A stretch of DNA of 64,000 nt from Dechloromonas aromatica (nom. nud.) (GTDB lineage: Bacteria > Pseudomonadota > Gammaproteobacteria > Burkholderiales > Rhodocyclaceae). Position 1 is the stretch's first letter; each line of letters opens with the position of its first letter. The stretch lies in assembly GCA_017848965.1 (NCBI GenBank), contig JAFIHA010000044.1, forward strand, positions 1-64,000, written 5' to 3'. The translations under genes were made by a program, and so were the position numbers. Under the pieces are notes generated by a model, which made no database searches, was not told the DNA's origin, and saw only the letters and a list, made by a program, of their open reading frames with translations. Shown here piece after piece: positions 20,055-27,636 of this stretch.

Positions 20055-20081
20055 GCAGCGACTCCACCGTTGGAGCGCTGC
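20055..20081 (-). promoter_or_regulatory. ANTAR-type hairpin P1 of the nrtA leader, loop AACGGT
   Basis: GCAGCGCTCC pairs with GGAGTCGCTGC (one bulged base) around the hexaloop AACGGT (A1, G4). It lies about 30 nt after the predicted transcription start. Confidence 0.75.
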
Positions 20082-20121
20082 GACTTCGGAATTGCCGGCA
20101 ATGCGCAGTTGCTTTTAACTT

Positions 20122-20137
20122 AGCAACCACCGTGCCA
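20122..20137 (-). promoter_or_regulatory. Sigma-54 promoter of nrtABC
   Basis: The minus strand reads TGGCACGGTGGTTGCT, a full match to TGGCAC-N5-TTGCW with the invariant GG and GC exactly ten bases apart. Transcription should begin near 20111. Confidence 0.88.
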
Positions 20138-20202
20138 CAAAAATCAACATCGTTAAATCAACAACTTAAAACCAACACACCGGTCAAATCGCTTATTGCA
20201 GC

Positions 20203-20248
20203 GCACCATTAGATGACTTTTGCACTGCCGTTTGCCCCTGATCGGTGC
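20203..20248 (-). promoter_or_regulatory. Candidate NtrC sites upstream of nrtA
   Basis: On the minus strand GCACCGATCAGGGGC (20234-20248) matches GCACC-N5-GGTGC with one mismatch. A second, weaker site lies at 20203-20217 (plus strand GCACCATTAGATGAC). The centres are 31 bases apart, and the sites lie 65-125 bases upstream of the promoter, a normal enhancer position. Confidence 0.5.
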
Positions 20249-20260
20249 GCCTTGTCTGGC

Positions 20261-20737
20261 TTACCCAAGCACCTGCTGCCCGGCCGCATCCCGTCCGGCA
20301 CGAACCGCATCGACACGTGCTGCGCCGGACACTTCATCGGCCAGCGACGGCAACTCGATGATGCGGATGGCTACGCCCGCCGCGCGCAAGGCAGGCATGG
20401 CTTCGCGCAGCTGTTGCTGCCCGTCGCTCCCGGCCAACAAATGAACCACCCGCTCGCCCTCCGTCGCCGCGATCAGCATCAAGCGATTGATGAAACTGCG
20501 CGGTGCCGCCGGACGACCGCCCGGACGCCCAAGCTGGACGATGCGGGCGTGCGCCGGCACCAGGCGGAGCAGGGAGTCGTCGATCTCGTCGCCGGCCAGC
20601 ACGAGGCTGGCGTCGATCAGGGCATGCGCGGCCGCCTCGGCCAGGCCGTCGACACCGCGGGCGTCGGCGTGGACGAAAGTGACCAGTCCGTGTTCCGCCG
20701 CGGCGCCGTTCCACCCGGTTTGCGGCATGGCGCTCAT
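20261..20737 (-). CDS. Truncated SUMT-like protein downstream of nasA
   Basis: This 158-residue protein starts in an ATGA overlap with the nasA stop. From about residue 38 it is clearly related to the N-terminal half of uroporphyrinogen-III C-methyltransferase: ASLVLAGDEIDDSLLRLV, ARIVQLGRPGGRPAAPRSF, INRLMLIAATEGERVVHLL and LRAAGVAIRIIELP line up with the cobA product of this operon. The first SAM-binding loop (GAGPG) and the GGDPFLFGRG motif are missing or replaced (LLAGSDGQQQLREA), and the whole C-terminal half is absent. It is unlikely to be a methyltransferase. It may be a degenerated duplicate or a siroheme-related accessory of nitrate reductase; both are inference. The intact frame and coupled start argue against a dead remnant. 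Confidence 0.75.
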   Translation of the reverse strand: MSAMPQTGWNGAAAEHGLVTFVHADARGVDGLAEAAAHALIDASLVLAGDEIDDSLLRLVPAHARIVQLGRPGGRPAAPRSFINRLMLIAATEGERVVHLLAGSDGQQQLREAMPALRAAGVAIRIIELPSLADEVSGAARVDAVRAGRDAAGQQVLG

Positions 20738-23499
20738 GCCGCCACCTCGCTGGCCGCCAGCATCCGCCGCACTTCCGGCACGCAGGAACCGCAGGAAGTG
20801 CCGCACTTGAGCGTTGCCTTGAGTTGTTCCAGGCTGCGCTGGCCGGCGGCAATGCCGGCGTGGATCTCGTTTTCCGAGACATTGAGGCAGTTGCAGACGA
20901 TGCGGCCGCGCCCTTCGCCACCGGCCGGCGGTGTCGCCGAGGGCAGGAAGACCCAGGGATCGAGCCCGCCGATCGCGTCGCCGCCGGTCATGTGTTCGAG
21001 CAACCAGGGCAGGGCGGCAATTTCGCCGGCGAACAGGACGCCGGCCAGACGGCGCACCGTCCCGACATTCTCGAAGCGGGCGCGCTTCTCGATGCGCCGG
21101 GCCGGATCGCAGAGAACTCGGCAACGTTCGGCCGGCAGCTCGAGCAGCTCGGCCAGCCGCTCGATTTCGGCTTGCGCCAGCGCCTGAGCGCGCGCCAGAC
21201 GCAGGATCAGCACTGGCGATTCGCGCCCGCCCAGGGTCAGGCTGGCGTAGGGCTGATCGGCGAGCAACGGGGCCAGCTGGCGCCGCCAGGCGAGCAGGCG
21301 TTCGCCGGCCGCCGCCTCGTCCAGTCCGGGACAGGCGCGGACGATGGCCAGTTGCCACGGCAGGCTGACCGGCGTGATTTGCACCGCGGCATGCTTGAGC
21401 GCCGGCTGGCCGCTGAGCGGATCGAGCTCCTGCAGGGTGTGCAGGTTGGCGCCGGGATGCGACAGGTTGGCCGAGCCCCAGTGCATGGCGAGATAGACGC
21501 CGCCCGGTGCCAGCTCGTCGCTGGCCGCCACTGGCAGCACGGTGTCGCCGCGGCGCGAGCGGAGACTGACCAGATCGCCGTCGGCCAGGCCACGTTGCGC
21601 CATGTCGTCCGGATGCATCTGCAGGCGCGCTTCCGCTTCGTGGGCGTAGAGGCGGCCGCTGCGGCCGGTGCGGCTCATGCCGTGCCACTGGTCGCGCAGG
21701 CGGCCGGTGTTGAGGCGTAGCGGGTAGGCGGCATCCGGCGTTTCACCGTTCAGGCGCAGTTCGATCGGCGCGAAACGCGCCCGGCCGCTCGCCGTCGGGA
21801 AAACACCGTCGCCGTAGAGGCGCGCTTTGCCGCTGCCCTGAGCCGCAGCGTAGGGCCACTGTACCGCCCCCTGCTCGAGGCGCGCATAGTCCAGGCCGGC
21901 GATGTCGAGATCGCGGCCGCGCGTGCTGCGCGCGTGTTCGGCAAACACGGCGGCGGGCGACGGGAAGTCGAACAGGCGCGCGGCGTCCGGACGGTCGAGC
22001 TGGCGGCCCAGGGCAAGGGCGAAATCGCGCGCGATGCGCCAGTCGGCGCGGGCTTCGCCGGGCGCCGCAACGGCGGCCCGGACGCGGGTGATGCGGCGCT
22101 CGGAATTGGTCACCGTGCCGTCCTTCTCGCCCCAGGTGGCGGCCGGCAGCAGGAGGTCGGCGTGACTGCAGGTATCGGTATCGGCGAAGGCGTCCTGGAC
22201 GACGACGAAGGGACAGGCGGCGAGCGCTTCGCGCACGCGTTGCTGGTCGGGCAGCGAATGCGCCGGGTTGGTACAGGCAATCCACAGCGCCTTGATCTCG
22301 CCGCGCCGTACCGCCTCGAACAAGGGCACCGCCATCAGGCCGGGTTGTGCCGGGATCGCCGGAATGCCCCAGAAGGCGGCCATTTCGGCCCGGTCGGCCG
22401 GGTTCTTCAGATCGCGGTGCGCCGACAGCAGGTTGGCCATGGCGCCGACTTCGCGCCCGCCCATGGCGTTCGGCTGGCCGGTCAGCGAGAACGGGCCCAT
22501 GCCCGGCCGGCCGATCTTGCCGGTGGCCAGATGCAGATGGATCAGCGCCGCCGAATTGGCCGTGCCATGCCCCGACTGGTTCAGCCCCTGGCACCAGAAC
22601 GACAGCGGCGCCGCCGCCTGGCCGAACCAGCGCGCCGCCTGCACGATGTCGGCAGCCGGCACCTGGCAGACGCTGGCGGCGACCTCGGGCGTCACCGTGC
22701 CCAACTGCTCGAGCAATTCGGCGTAGCCTTCGGTGTGGTCGGCGATGTAGTCCGCGTCGACCAGCCCTTCGACGGCCAGCACCTGCAGCATGGCGGCGAA
22801 CAGGTAGAGGTCGGTGCCCGGCGCGATCTGCAGGTGCAGGTCGGCCATTGCCGCGGTATCGGTACGGCGCGGATCGACGACGACGATCTTCAGCTCGGGC
22901 CGCGCCTCGCGCGCCGCCTCAATGCGGCGGAACAGAATGGGATGGGCGAACGCCGTGTTGGCGCCGCTGATGAAAAGCAGGTCGGCGAGATCGATGTCCT
23001 CGTAGCAACAGGGCACGCTGTCCATGCCCAGTGTCGCCTTGTAGCCGGCGACGGCCGACGACATGCAGAGGCGGGAGTTGGAATCGATGTTGTTGGTGCC
23101 AACCAGCGTGCGCGCCAGCTTGTTGAAGACGTAGTAGTCCTCGGTCAGCAACTGGCCGGAAATGTAGAAGGCCACCGAATCCGGGCCGTGCGCGCGGATC
23201 GTCTCGGCGAAACGGCGGGCCGCCTGGTCGAGCGCCTCGTCCCAACCCAGCGCCTGCAGCGGCGCGGCGCGCTGCGCGCGCCACAGCGGCTGGACGAGGC
23301 GGCCGTCGAGCTGGACGGTCCGGTGCAGGTTGGCGCCCTTGGTGCACAACTTGCCGAAGTTGGCCGGGTGATCCGGGTCGCCACGCACGCCGGTGATGCG
23401 GCCGGCGCTGTGGCTGATGACGACGCCGCAGCCGGTGCCGCAGTAGGGGCAGGTGGAGCGGGTTTCCTGTTGCGCTTCTTGGTGCATTTCCAGAGTCAT
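20734..23499 (-). CDS. nasA: Assimilatory nitrate reductase catalytic subunit
   Basis: NasA reduces nitrate to nitrite in the cytoplasm for assimilation, using a Mo-bis-MGD cofactor. The 921-residue protein opens with the [4Fe-4S] motif (CPYCGTGCGV ... KLCTKGANLH). It continues with molybdopterin oxidoreductase blocks (NIDSNSRLCMSSAVAGYK, SGANTAFAHP, GQPNAMGGREVGAM, WGEKDGTVTNSERR), a molybdopterin-binding domain (LNTGRLRDQWHGMSRTG) and a C-terminal BFD-like [2Fe-2S] domain (IVCNCLNVSENEI ... GTSCGSCVPEV). That last domain lets the FAD protein encoded upstream pass electrons. ATG 23499 is chosen because GGAGAA precedes it by 5 bases; ATG 23511 is also possible. No signal peptide is present, as expected for an assimilatory enzyme. 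Confidence 0.96.
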   Translation of the reverse strand: MTLEMHQEAQQETRSTCPYCGTGCGVVISHSAGRITGVRGDPDHPANFGKLCTKGANLHRTVQLDGRLVQPLWRAQRAAPLQALGWDEALDQAARRFAETIRAHGPDSVAFYISGQLLTEDYYVFNKLARTLVGTNNIDSNSRLCMSSAVAGYKATLGMDSVPCCYEDIDLADLLFISGANTAFAHPILFRRIEAAREARPELKIVVVDPRRTDTAAMADLHLQIAPGTDLYLFAAMLQVLAVEGLVDADYIADHTEGYAELLEQLGTVTPEVAASVCQVPAADIVQAARWFGQAAAPLSFWCQGLNQSGHGTANSAALIHLHLATGKIGRPGMGPFSLTGQPNAMGGREVGAMANLLSAHRDLKNPADRAEMAAFWGIPAIPAQPGLMAVPLFEAVRRGEIKALWIACTNPAHSLPDQQRVREALAACPFVVVQDAFADTDTCSHADLLLPAATWGEKDGTVTNSERRITRVRAAVAAPGEARADWRIARDFALALGRQLDRPDAARLFDFPSPAAVFAEHARSTRGRDLDIAGLDYARLEQGAVQWPYAAAQGSGKARLYGDGVFPTASGRARFAPIELRLNGETPDAAYPLRLNTGRLRDQWHGMSRTGRSGRLYAHEAEARLQMHPDDMAQRGLADGDLVSLRSRRGDTVLPVAASDELAPGGVYLAMHWGSANLSHPGANLHTLQELDPLSGQPALKHAAVQITPVSLPWQLAIVRACPGLDEAAAGERLLAWRRQLAPLLADQPYASLTLGGRESPVLILRLARAQALAQAEIERLAELLELPAERCRVLCDPARRIEKRARFENVGTVRRLAGVLFAGEIAALPWLLEHMTGGDAIGGLDPWVFLPSATPPAGGEGRGRIVCNCLNVSENEIHAGIAAGQRSLEQLKATLKCGTSCGSCVPEVRRMLAASEVAA

Positions 23500-23525
23500 G
23501 CGATTCTCCATCGATCCGTTGCCGC

Positions 23526-24767
23526 TCAGCCCTGGCCGCCGGCCGCCAGTTGCGACTCGGCGTGGGCCTGACCAAACAGCAGGTGATCGCGCAGCGGGCC
23601 GATCTCGGCGGCCGAGCGGACCAGGCCGAAATACCAGCCGCCCTCGGCGGCATCGCCGTAGAGCACGGCACCGCGCAGGCGGCCGTCGCGCACGATCAGT
23701 TTCTTGTACTGGTTGGCCGGGCGGTCGACCAGAACGATGGTTTCGTCGTCCGGGCCCGCGCTGAAATCGCCGGCCGAAAAGACGTCGATGCCGGTGACTT
23801 TCAGCTTGGTCGAGGTCACCGAGCCGCTGTAGGCGGCGCTCGAGGCGCCCGCCAGATGCGCGGCGCAGACCTGGGCCTGTTCGAAGAGCGGCGCCACCAA
23901 ACCGTACACCGTGCCGCGATGGCTGACGCATTCGCCGACCGCGCTGATCGACGGGTCGCTGGTGGTCAGCGTGTCATCGACGACGATGGCGCGCTGGCAT
24001 TCGATCCCGGCGGCCTGGGCGAGGGCGATGTTGGGACGCACGCCGGCCGCCAGGACGACAAGGTCGGCCGGAATTTCCTCGCCGCCGGCGAAGGCCACCG
24101 CCGCCACCCGGCCGTCGGCGCCGGGGCGGATCGCCGCCGTCTGGCGGCCGAGCAGGAAGCGCATGCCCTTGGCCTCCAGTGTCGTCTGCAGCATCTCCGC
24201 CGCCTGGCGGTCGAGCTGGCGCTCCATGATCCACTGGCCGAGATGCACGACGCTCACCTGCATGCCGCGCCGCGCCAGGCCGTTGGCCGCTTCCAGACCG
24301 AGCACGCCGCCGCCGATCACCACCGCGTGGCGGCCGTGCTGCGTCGCGGTGATCATCGCTTCGGTATCGGCAATATCGCGATAGCCGATCACGCCGGGCA
24401 GGTCGTTGCCCGGCACCGGCGGCCGGAACGGCGACGAACCGGTGGCGATCAGCAGCTGGTCATAGGCCGCGACCTTGCCGCAATCGGTGTGCACCGTGCG
24501 CGTCTGACGGTCGATCCGCGTCACCTGGCAGCCGGCGTGCAGGACGATGCCGTGTTCGGCGTACCAGGCCAGCGGGTTGAGCACGATGTCGGCGACTTCC
24601 ATCTCGCCGGCCAACACCGGCGAGAGCAGTACCCGGTTGTAGTTGCCGTGCGGCTCGGCGCCGAACACCGTGATCTCGTAGCGCTCGGGCGCCAGCTTGA
24701 GCAGCTCCTCGAGGGTCCGGACGCCGGCCATGCCGTTGCCGATGAGAACCAGTCTTTCCTTGGCCAT
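23526..24767 (-). CDS. nasB: NAD(P)H-dependent FAD reductase of nitrate assimilation (NasB-like)
   Basis: This 413-residue protein matches the N-terminal FAD/NAD(P)H half of NirB but has no siroheme domain. FAD binding appears in LVLIGNGMAGVRTLEEL and ISAVGECVSHRGTVYGLVAPL; NAD(P)H binding in HAVVIGGGVLGLEAANGL. A rubredoxin-reductase-type C-terminal domain follows (KLKVTGIDVFSAGDF). Being next to nasA, it most probably feeds it electrons, as NasB/NasC-type subunits do elsewhere. It lies 10 bases after cobA and 26 bases before nasA, so cobA-nasB-nasA form one transcript. The gene name is by function and position; the family has several names. Confidence 0.88.
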   Translation of the reverse strand: MAKERLVLIGNGMAGVRTLEELLKLAPERYEITVFGAEPHGNYNRVLLSPVLAGEMEVADIVLNPLAWYAEHGIVLHAGCQVTRIDRQTRTVHTDCGKVAAYDQLLIATGSSPFRPPVPGNDLPGVIGYRDIADTEAMITATQHGRHAVVIGGGVLGLEAANGLARRGMQVSVVHLGQWIMERQLDRQAAEMLQTTLEAKGMRFLLGRQTAAIRPGADGRVAAVAFAGGEEIPADLVVLAAGVRPNIALAQAAGIECQRAIVVDDTLTTSDPSISAVGECVSHRGTVYGLVAPLFEQAQVCAAHLAGASSAAYSGSVTSTKLKVTGIDVFSAGDFSAGPDDETIVLVDRPANQYKKLIVRDGRLRGAVLYGDAAEGGWYFGLVRSAAEIGPLRDHLLFGQAHAESQLAAGGQG

Positions 24768-24777
24768 CTGCCGCTCC

Positions 24778-25530
24778 TCAAGCCGCCAGGCGCAACGCCA
24801 CGTCGCGGCAGGCCGCCAGATCGACCACCGGACCGACGACGATAAGCGCCGGCGCCGGCAGGGCCGCGGCTTCCACCGCCGCCGCGACGTCGTCGAGGCG
24901 GGCCAGCACTTCGCGCTGGGTCGGCTGGCAACCGCGGGCGATCACCGCCACCGGCGTGCTCGGCGCCAGACCGCCGCCGATCAGCGCTGCCGAGATTTCC
25001 GGCAGCAGGGCGAGACCCATGTAGACGACGAGCGTCGTCCCGATTTTGGCCAGCGCCGCCCAGTCCGGCGCCGGACTGCCCTGGGTGCCGGCGCGCGCCG
25101 TGACGAAGGTGACACCGGCGGCCAGCCCGCGATGCGTGACCGGAATGCCGAGCGTTGCCGGTACCGCGATGCCGGCGGTGAGTCCGCTGACCACCTCGAC
25201 GTGATGCCCGGCGCCGCGCAGACGCAGCATTTCCTCGCCGCCGCGCCCGAACAGGAAGGGATCGCCGCCCTTTAGGCGGACCACGCAATAGCCCTGGCGG
25301 GCGTAGCGCAGCATCAGGCGCTCGATGAATTCCTGCGGCGTCGAGGCGCGGCCGCCGCGCTTGCCGACGTGCAGGATGCGCGCCTGCGGCCGGACCAGCG
25401 CCAGCACCTCGGCCGACACCAGATCGTCGGCCAGCACGACCTCGGCTTCCTGCGCCAGAATGCGCGCCGCGCGCAGCGTCAGCAAATCGGCCGCACCCGG
25501 CCCGGCACCCACGAGATAGACAGTCGCCAT
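24778..25530 (-). CDS. cobA: Uroporphyrinogen-III C-methyltransferase (SUMT)
   Basis: This enzyme methylates uroporphyrinogen III at C2 and C7 with SAM to give precorrin-2, the precursor of the siroheme needed by nitrite reductase. The 250-residue protein has all family motifs: VYLVGAGPGAADLLTLRA, VGKRGGRASTPQEFIERL, VRLKGGDPFLFGRGGEE and VVYMGLALLPE. It lacks the CysG N-terminal dehydrogenase/chelatase part. The ATG at 25530 follows a GGGAGAA Shine-Dalgarno sequence; a longer start would run into the terminator. It heads cobA-nasB-nasA behind its own sigma-54 promoter and attenuator, which ties siroheme supply to nitrate assimilation. Confidence 0.95.
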   Translation of the reverse strand: MATVYLVGAGPGAADLLTLRAARILAQEAEVVLADDLVSAEVLALVRPQARILHVGKRGGRASTPQEFIERLMLRYARQGYCVVRLKGGDPFLFGRGGEEMLRLRGAGHHVEVVSGLTAGIAVPATLGIPVTHRGLAAGVTFVTARAGTQGSPAPDWAALAKIGTTLVVYMGLALLPEISAALIGGGLAPSTPVAVIARGCQPTQREVLARLDDVAAAVEAAALPAPALIVVGPVVDLAACRDVALRLAA

Positions 25531-25555
25531 GGCGTTCTCCCGGAAAAATCGAAAC

Positions 25556-25607
25556 AAAAAAAGGCGTCCATTCCCCAGCCAGATGGTCTGACCGGGAAAT
25601 GGACGCC
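25556..25607 (-). terminator. Leader attenuator in front of cobA
   Basis: A 14-pair stem (GGCGTCCATTTCCC with GGGGAATGGACGCC, one G-U pair) is followed by seven Ts and lies 26 bases before the cobA start codon. Its 5' arm contains the 3' arm of the preceding ANTAR-type hairpin. Confidence 0.92.
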
Positions 25608-25616
25608 GTTGTCCAT
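25599..25616 (-). promoter_or_regulatory. ANTAR-type hairpin P2 of the cobA leader, loop AACGGC
   Basis: The minus strand reads ATGGAC-AACGGC-GTCCAT, a perfect six-pair stem with an A1/G4 hexaloop. The 14-nt core GGACAACGGCGTCC is identical to that in the nrtA leader although the flanking terminator stems differ. Confidence 0.8.
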
Positions 25617-25628
25617 GTCGCGCCGCAG

Positions 25629-25686
25629 TGCCGTCGTCGGCAAGGCGTCGCGGGTAATTCGGTGTCCGCCATCATCGGTAGCGGAC
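25629..25686 (-). promoter_or_regulatory. Upstream hairpins of the cobA leader
   Basis: Two hairpins precede the ANTAR-type one. GTCCGC/GCGGAC (25664-25686) starts almost at the predicted transcript start. TGCC-GACGAC-GGCA (25629-25642) has a hexaloop with G rather than A at position 1. Which one serves as the first NasR hairpin is unclear. Confidence 0.5.
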
Positions 25687-25697
25687 GTCAGTTCATT

Positions 25698-25713
25698 AGC
25701 AACTCATATGCCA
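25698..25713 (-). promoter_or_regulatory. Sigma-54 promoter of cobA-nasBA
   Basis: The minus strand reads TGGCATATGAGTTGCT. GG and GC are ten bases apart, and the only deviation from TGGCAC-N5-TTGCW is a T for C next to the -24 element, a common variant. The transcript should start near 25687. Confidence 0.85.
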
Positions 25714-25777
25714 TCGCCGGCAATGGCGCCCATCCCGGCCCGCCAGAAACGGTGGAAATCACCAGCCGGCGGGGCAT

Positions 25778-25796
25778 GCCGGCCGTTGCGGCCGGC
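25778..25796. terminator. GC-rich hairpin between the kinase gene and cobA
   Basis: GCCGGCCG and CGGCCGGC form a perfect eight-pair stem with a 3-nt loop. No U-tract follows on the minus strand, so termination of the upstream operon here is uncertain. Confidence 0.35.
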
Positions 25797-25839
25797 CTTT
25801 GGCGGTCCCGCCGCCTCAGCCACCCGGCGCGCCGCAACG

Positions 25840-25885
25840 GCACTCGGCGGGTGCAGCCAGCGCCCGAGCCTCACCGAATCGGTGC
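25840..25885 (-). promoter_or_regulatory. Two candidate NtrC sites upstream of cobA
   Basis: GCAC-N7-GTGC palindromes occur at 25840-25854 (GCACTCGGCGGGTGC) and, with one mismatch, at 25871-25885 (TCACCGAATCGGTGC). Centres are 31 bases apart and about 140-170 bases upstream of the sigma-54 promoter. Confidence 0.6.
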
Positions 25886-25896
25886 GCCGTGCTGCT

Positions 25897-27636
25897 TCAG
25901 GTCGCCGAATGCCAGCCGAAGGCAAGCACGATGGCGAGCAGGGCCAGCCCGGCGCTGAGCAGCTTCCAGAAACGCAGCGGATCGCGTTCGAGCAGGGGCA
26001 GGCGGCGCGTGCTGAGAAATTGCGGCCCGGGTTGCTGCAAGTCGCGGACGAACTCGCTGAGCGCCTCCTGGCGGCGTCGCGGGTCGACGTGCAGGGCCTT
26101 GCCCAGCACGGCGTCGACCCAGGCCGGCAGATCGGGGCGGAAGCTGGCCAGCGGCTGCCGGCGCAGACGGCGTGCCTCGGGCGCCGTGCGGACGCGTGCC
26201 GCGGCCAGCCCGTAAGGCAGTTCGCCACTCAACATGCGGTAGGCGATGGCGGCCAGCGCGTAAAGGTCGGCGGCCGGGGTCGCCGGCTCGCCGGTCAGGC
26301 ATTCCGGCGCCAGATACTGCACGGTGCCCGGCGGCGCGGCCTCGTCGGCCTGCCCGGCTTCGGCCAGACCGCCAACCTGGACGCTGGCCAGGTCGATCAG
26401 GCGGACCGTGCCGCTGGCGTCGATCATCACGTTTTCCGGACGCAGGTCGCGGTGCAGGATGTCGCGACTGTGCAGCGCCTGGATACCCTGCGCCAGTTGG
26501 ACGACGATGCCGCGCACCACGTCGAGCGGCGGCTGCGGATGGTCGACCATCCACTGCGCCAGGGTCTGGCCGGCGATGTACTCCATTGCCACATAGAGCG
26601 ACTGGCGCGGCCGCGTTCCCGGCCAGGCCTTGATCACGTGCGGGCTGTCGACGCGCCGCGCCACCCACTCCTCGAGCACGAAGCCGTCGAGATAGGCGGC
26701 GTTCTCCCGCAGATCGGTGGACGGCAGCTTGAGCACGACCGGCGTCCGGCTGGCCTCATCCTCGGCCAGATAGACATGGCTGCGCGCGCTGACCTGCAGC
26801 TCGCGGACGATGCTGAAGCCTTCGAAGCTCATCCCCGGCCGCACCGGCGGCGGCAGCGGCAAGGCCTGGCGTTGCGCCCGCAACAGGTCGGCTGCGGTGG
26901 GCGGCAGGGCGTCAATACGCAGCAACTGGACGGTGGCATCGTCGCGACTGCCGGCCGCCCGTGCCGCTTCGACCAGACTGGCGGCAACGGCATCGAGCGC
27001 GTCGCCATGCTGATCCAGTGCGGCGTGCACGCGGGCGGCGTCGAGAAATTCGTGCGCCCCGTCGGTCGCCAGCAGGTAGATCTCGCCCGGCTCGGCATCC
27101 CAGCAGCGGTAGTCGATCTCGACATGGCTGCCGACGCCAAGCGCCCGGGCGAGGTAGCTCCCGGCGTCGTGCCGGACGCGGTGGTCTTCGCTCAACTGTT
27201 CCAGCGCCTGCGCGTGCAGGCGGTAGACGCGCGCATCGCCAACGTGCAGCAGGTGCAGTTGGCGAGCTTTCAGGATCAGCGCGCTGAAGGTGCAGACGTA
27301 GCCGCTATCGCGGTCGAAACGACCAGCGCCGTGCATGGTCTGGCTGTACAGCCAGGCATTGACGGCATCGAGCACGCGCTGCGCCGAGCGACGGACGGTC
27401 CACGCCTCGGCGGTGGCGTAATAGTCGTCGAGGAAACTGCGCACCGCCGTCTGGCTGGCGATATGGCCGACCCGGCTTGAACTGATCCCGTCGGCGATGG
27501 CCAGGGCGATGCCCTTGGCGGCCAGCAGGTGGCCGCCGGGTAGCAGCGCGCCGTGGAAATCCTGATTGACCGGATGCTCGCCGGCCAGCGAGTGCTGGCC
27601 GAGCGAGACACGCGGTCCGCTCTCAGGCGATGGCAC
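25897..27636 (-). CDS. Bifunctional PP2C phosphatase / Ser-Thr kinase, tail-anchored
   Basis: This 579-residue protein joins a PP2C-type phosphatase (about residues 10-245) to a Ser/Thr protein kinase (about 270-530). The phosphatase has VNQDFHGA, AIADGISSS, LLHVGDARVYRL, LLATDGAHEF and GSRDDATV, the aspartates of the two-metal site. The kinase has a catalytic loop HRDLRPENVM (Arg where Lys is usual) and LIDLASVQ in place of DFG. The chain ends with one hydrophobic helix (LLSAGLALLAIVLAFGW), so it should be anchored to the inner membrane with both enzymes in the cytoplasm. The GTG start at 27636 overlaps the nirC stop by 14 bases. Similar kinases sit in nirBD/nas loci of pseudomonads, from memory, but their target is not known to me. 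Confidence 0.88.
   Translation of the reverse strand: MPSPESGPRVSLGQHSLAGEHPVNQDFHGALLPGGHLLAAKGIALAIADGISSSRVGHIASQTAVRSFLDDYYATAEAWTVRRSAQRVLDAVNAWLYSQTMHGAGRFDRDSGYVCTFSALILKARQLHLLHVGDARVYRLHAQALEQLSEDHRVRHDAGSYLARALGVGSHVEIDYRCWDAEPGEIYLLATDGAHEFLDAARVHAALDQHGDALDAVAASLVEAARAAGSRDDATVQLLRIDALPPTAADLLRAQRQALPLPPPVRPGMSFEGFSIVRELQVSARSHVYLAEDEASRTPVVLKLPSTDLRENAAYLDGFVLEEWVARRVDSPHVIKAWPGTRPRQSLYVAMEYIAGQTLAQWMVDHPQPPLDVVRGIVVQLAQGIQALHSRDILHRDLRPENVMIDASGTVRLIDLASVQVGGLAEAGQADEAAPPGTVQYLAPECLTGEPATPAADLYALAAIAYRMLSGELPYGLAAARVRTAPEARRLRRQPLASFRPDLPAWVDAVLGKALHVDPRRRQEALSEFVRDLQQPGPQFLSTRRLPLLERDPLRFWKLLSAGLALLAIVLAFGWHSAT

Larger units (their letters stand above)
19917..20260 (-). promoter_or_regulatory. 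nrtA control region: promoter, ANTAR-type leader, attenuator
   Basis: The 344 bases before nrtA contain no gene. Read on the minus strand they hold, in order, candidate NtrC sites (20234-20248 and 20203-20217), a sigma-54 promoter (20122-20137), a leader of about 190 nt with hairpins at 20055-20081 and 20002-20034, a short hairpin at 19986-20001 and a strong terminator at 19944-19993, then the ribosome binding site. The short hairpin and the terminator share bases and cannot form together, which is the arrangement expected for a NasR antitermination leader. Confidence 0.8.
25531..25896 (-). promoter_or_regulatory. cobA control region: NtrC sites, sigma-54 promoter, attenuator
   Basis: The 366 bases between the kinase gene and cobA contain no gene. 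On the minus strand they hold NtrC-like palindromes (25871-25885, 25840-25854), a GC-rich hairpin (25778-25796), a sigma-54 promoter (25698-25713), hairpins at 25664-25686 and 25629-25642, an ANTAR-type hairpin (25599-25616) and an overlapping terminator (25556-25607). The order is the same as before nrtA. Confidence 0.8.
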
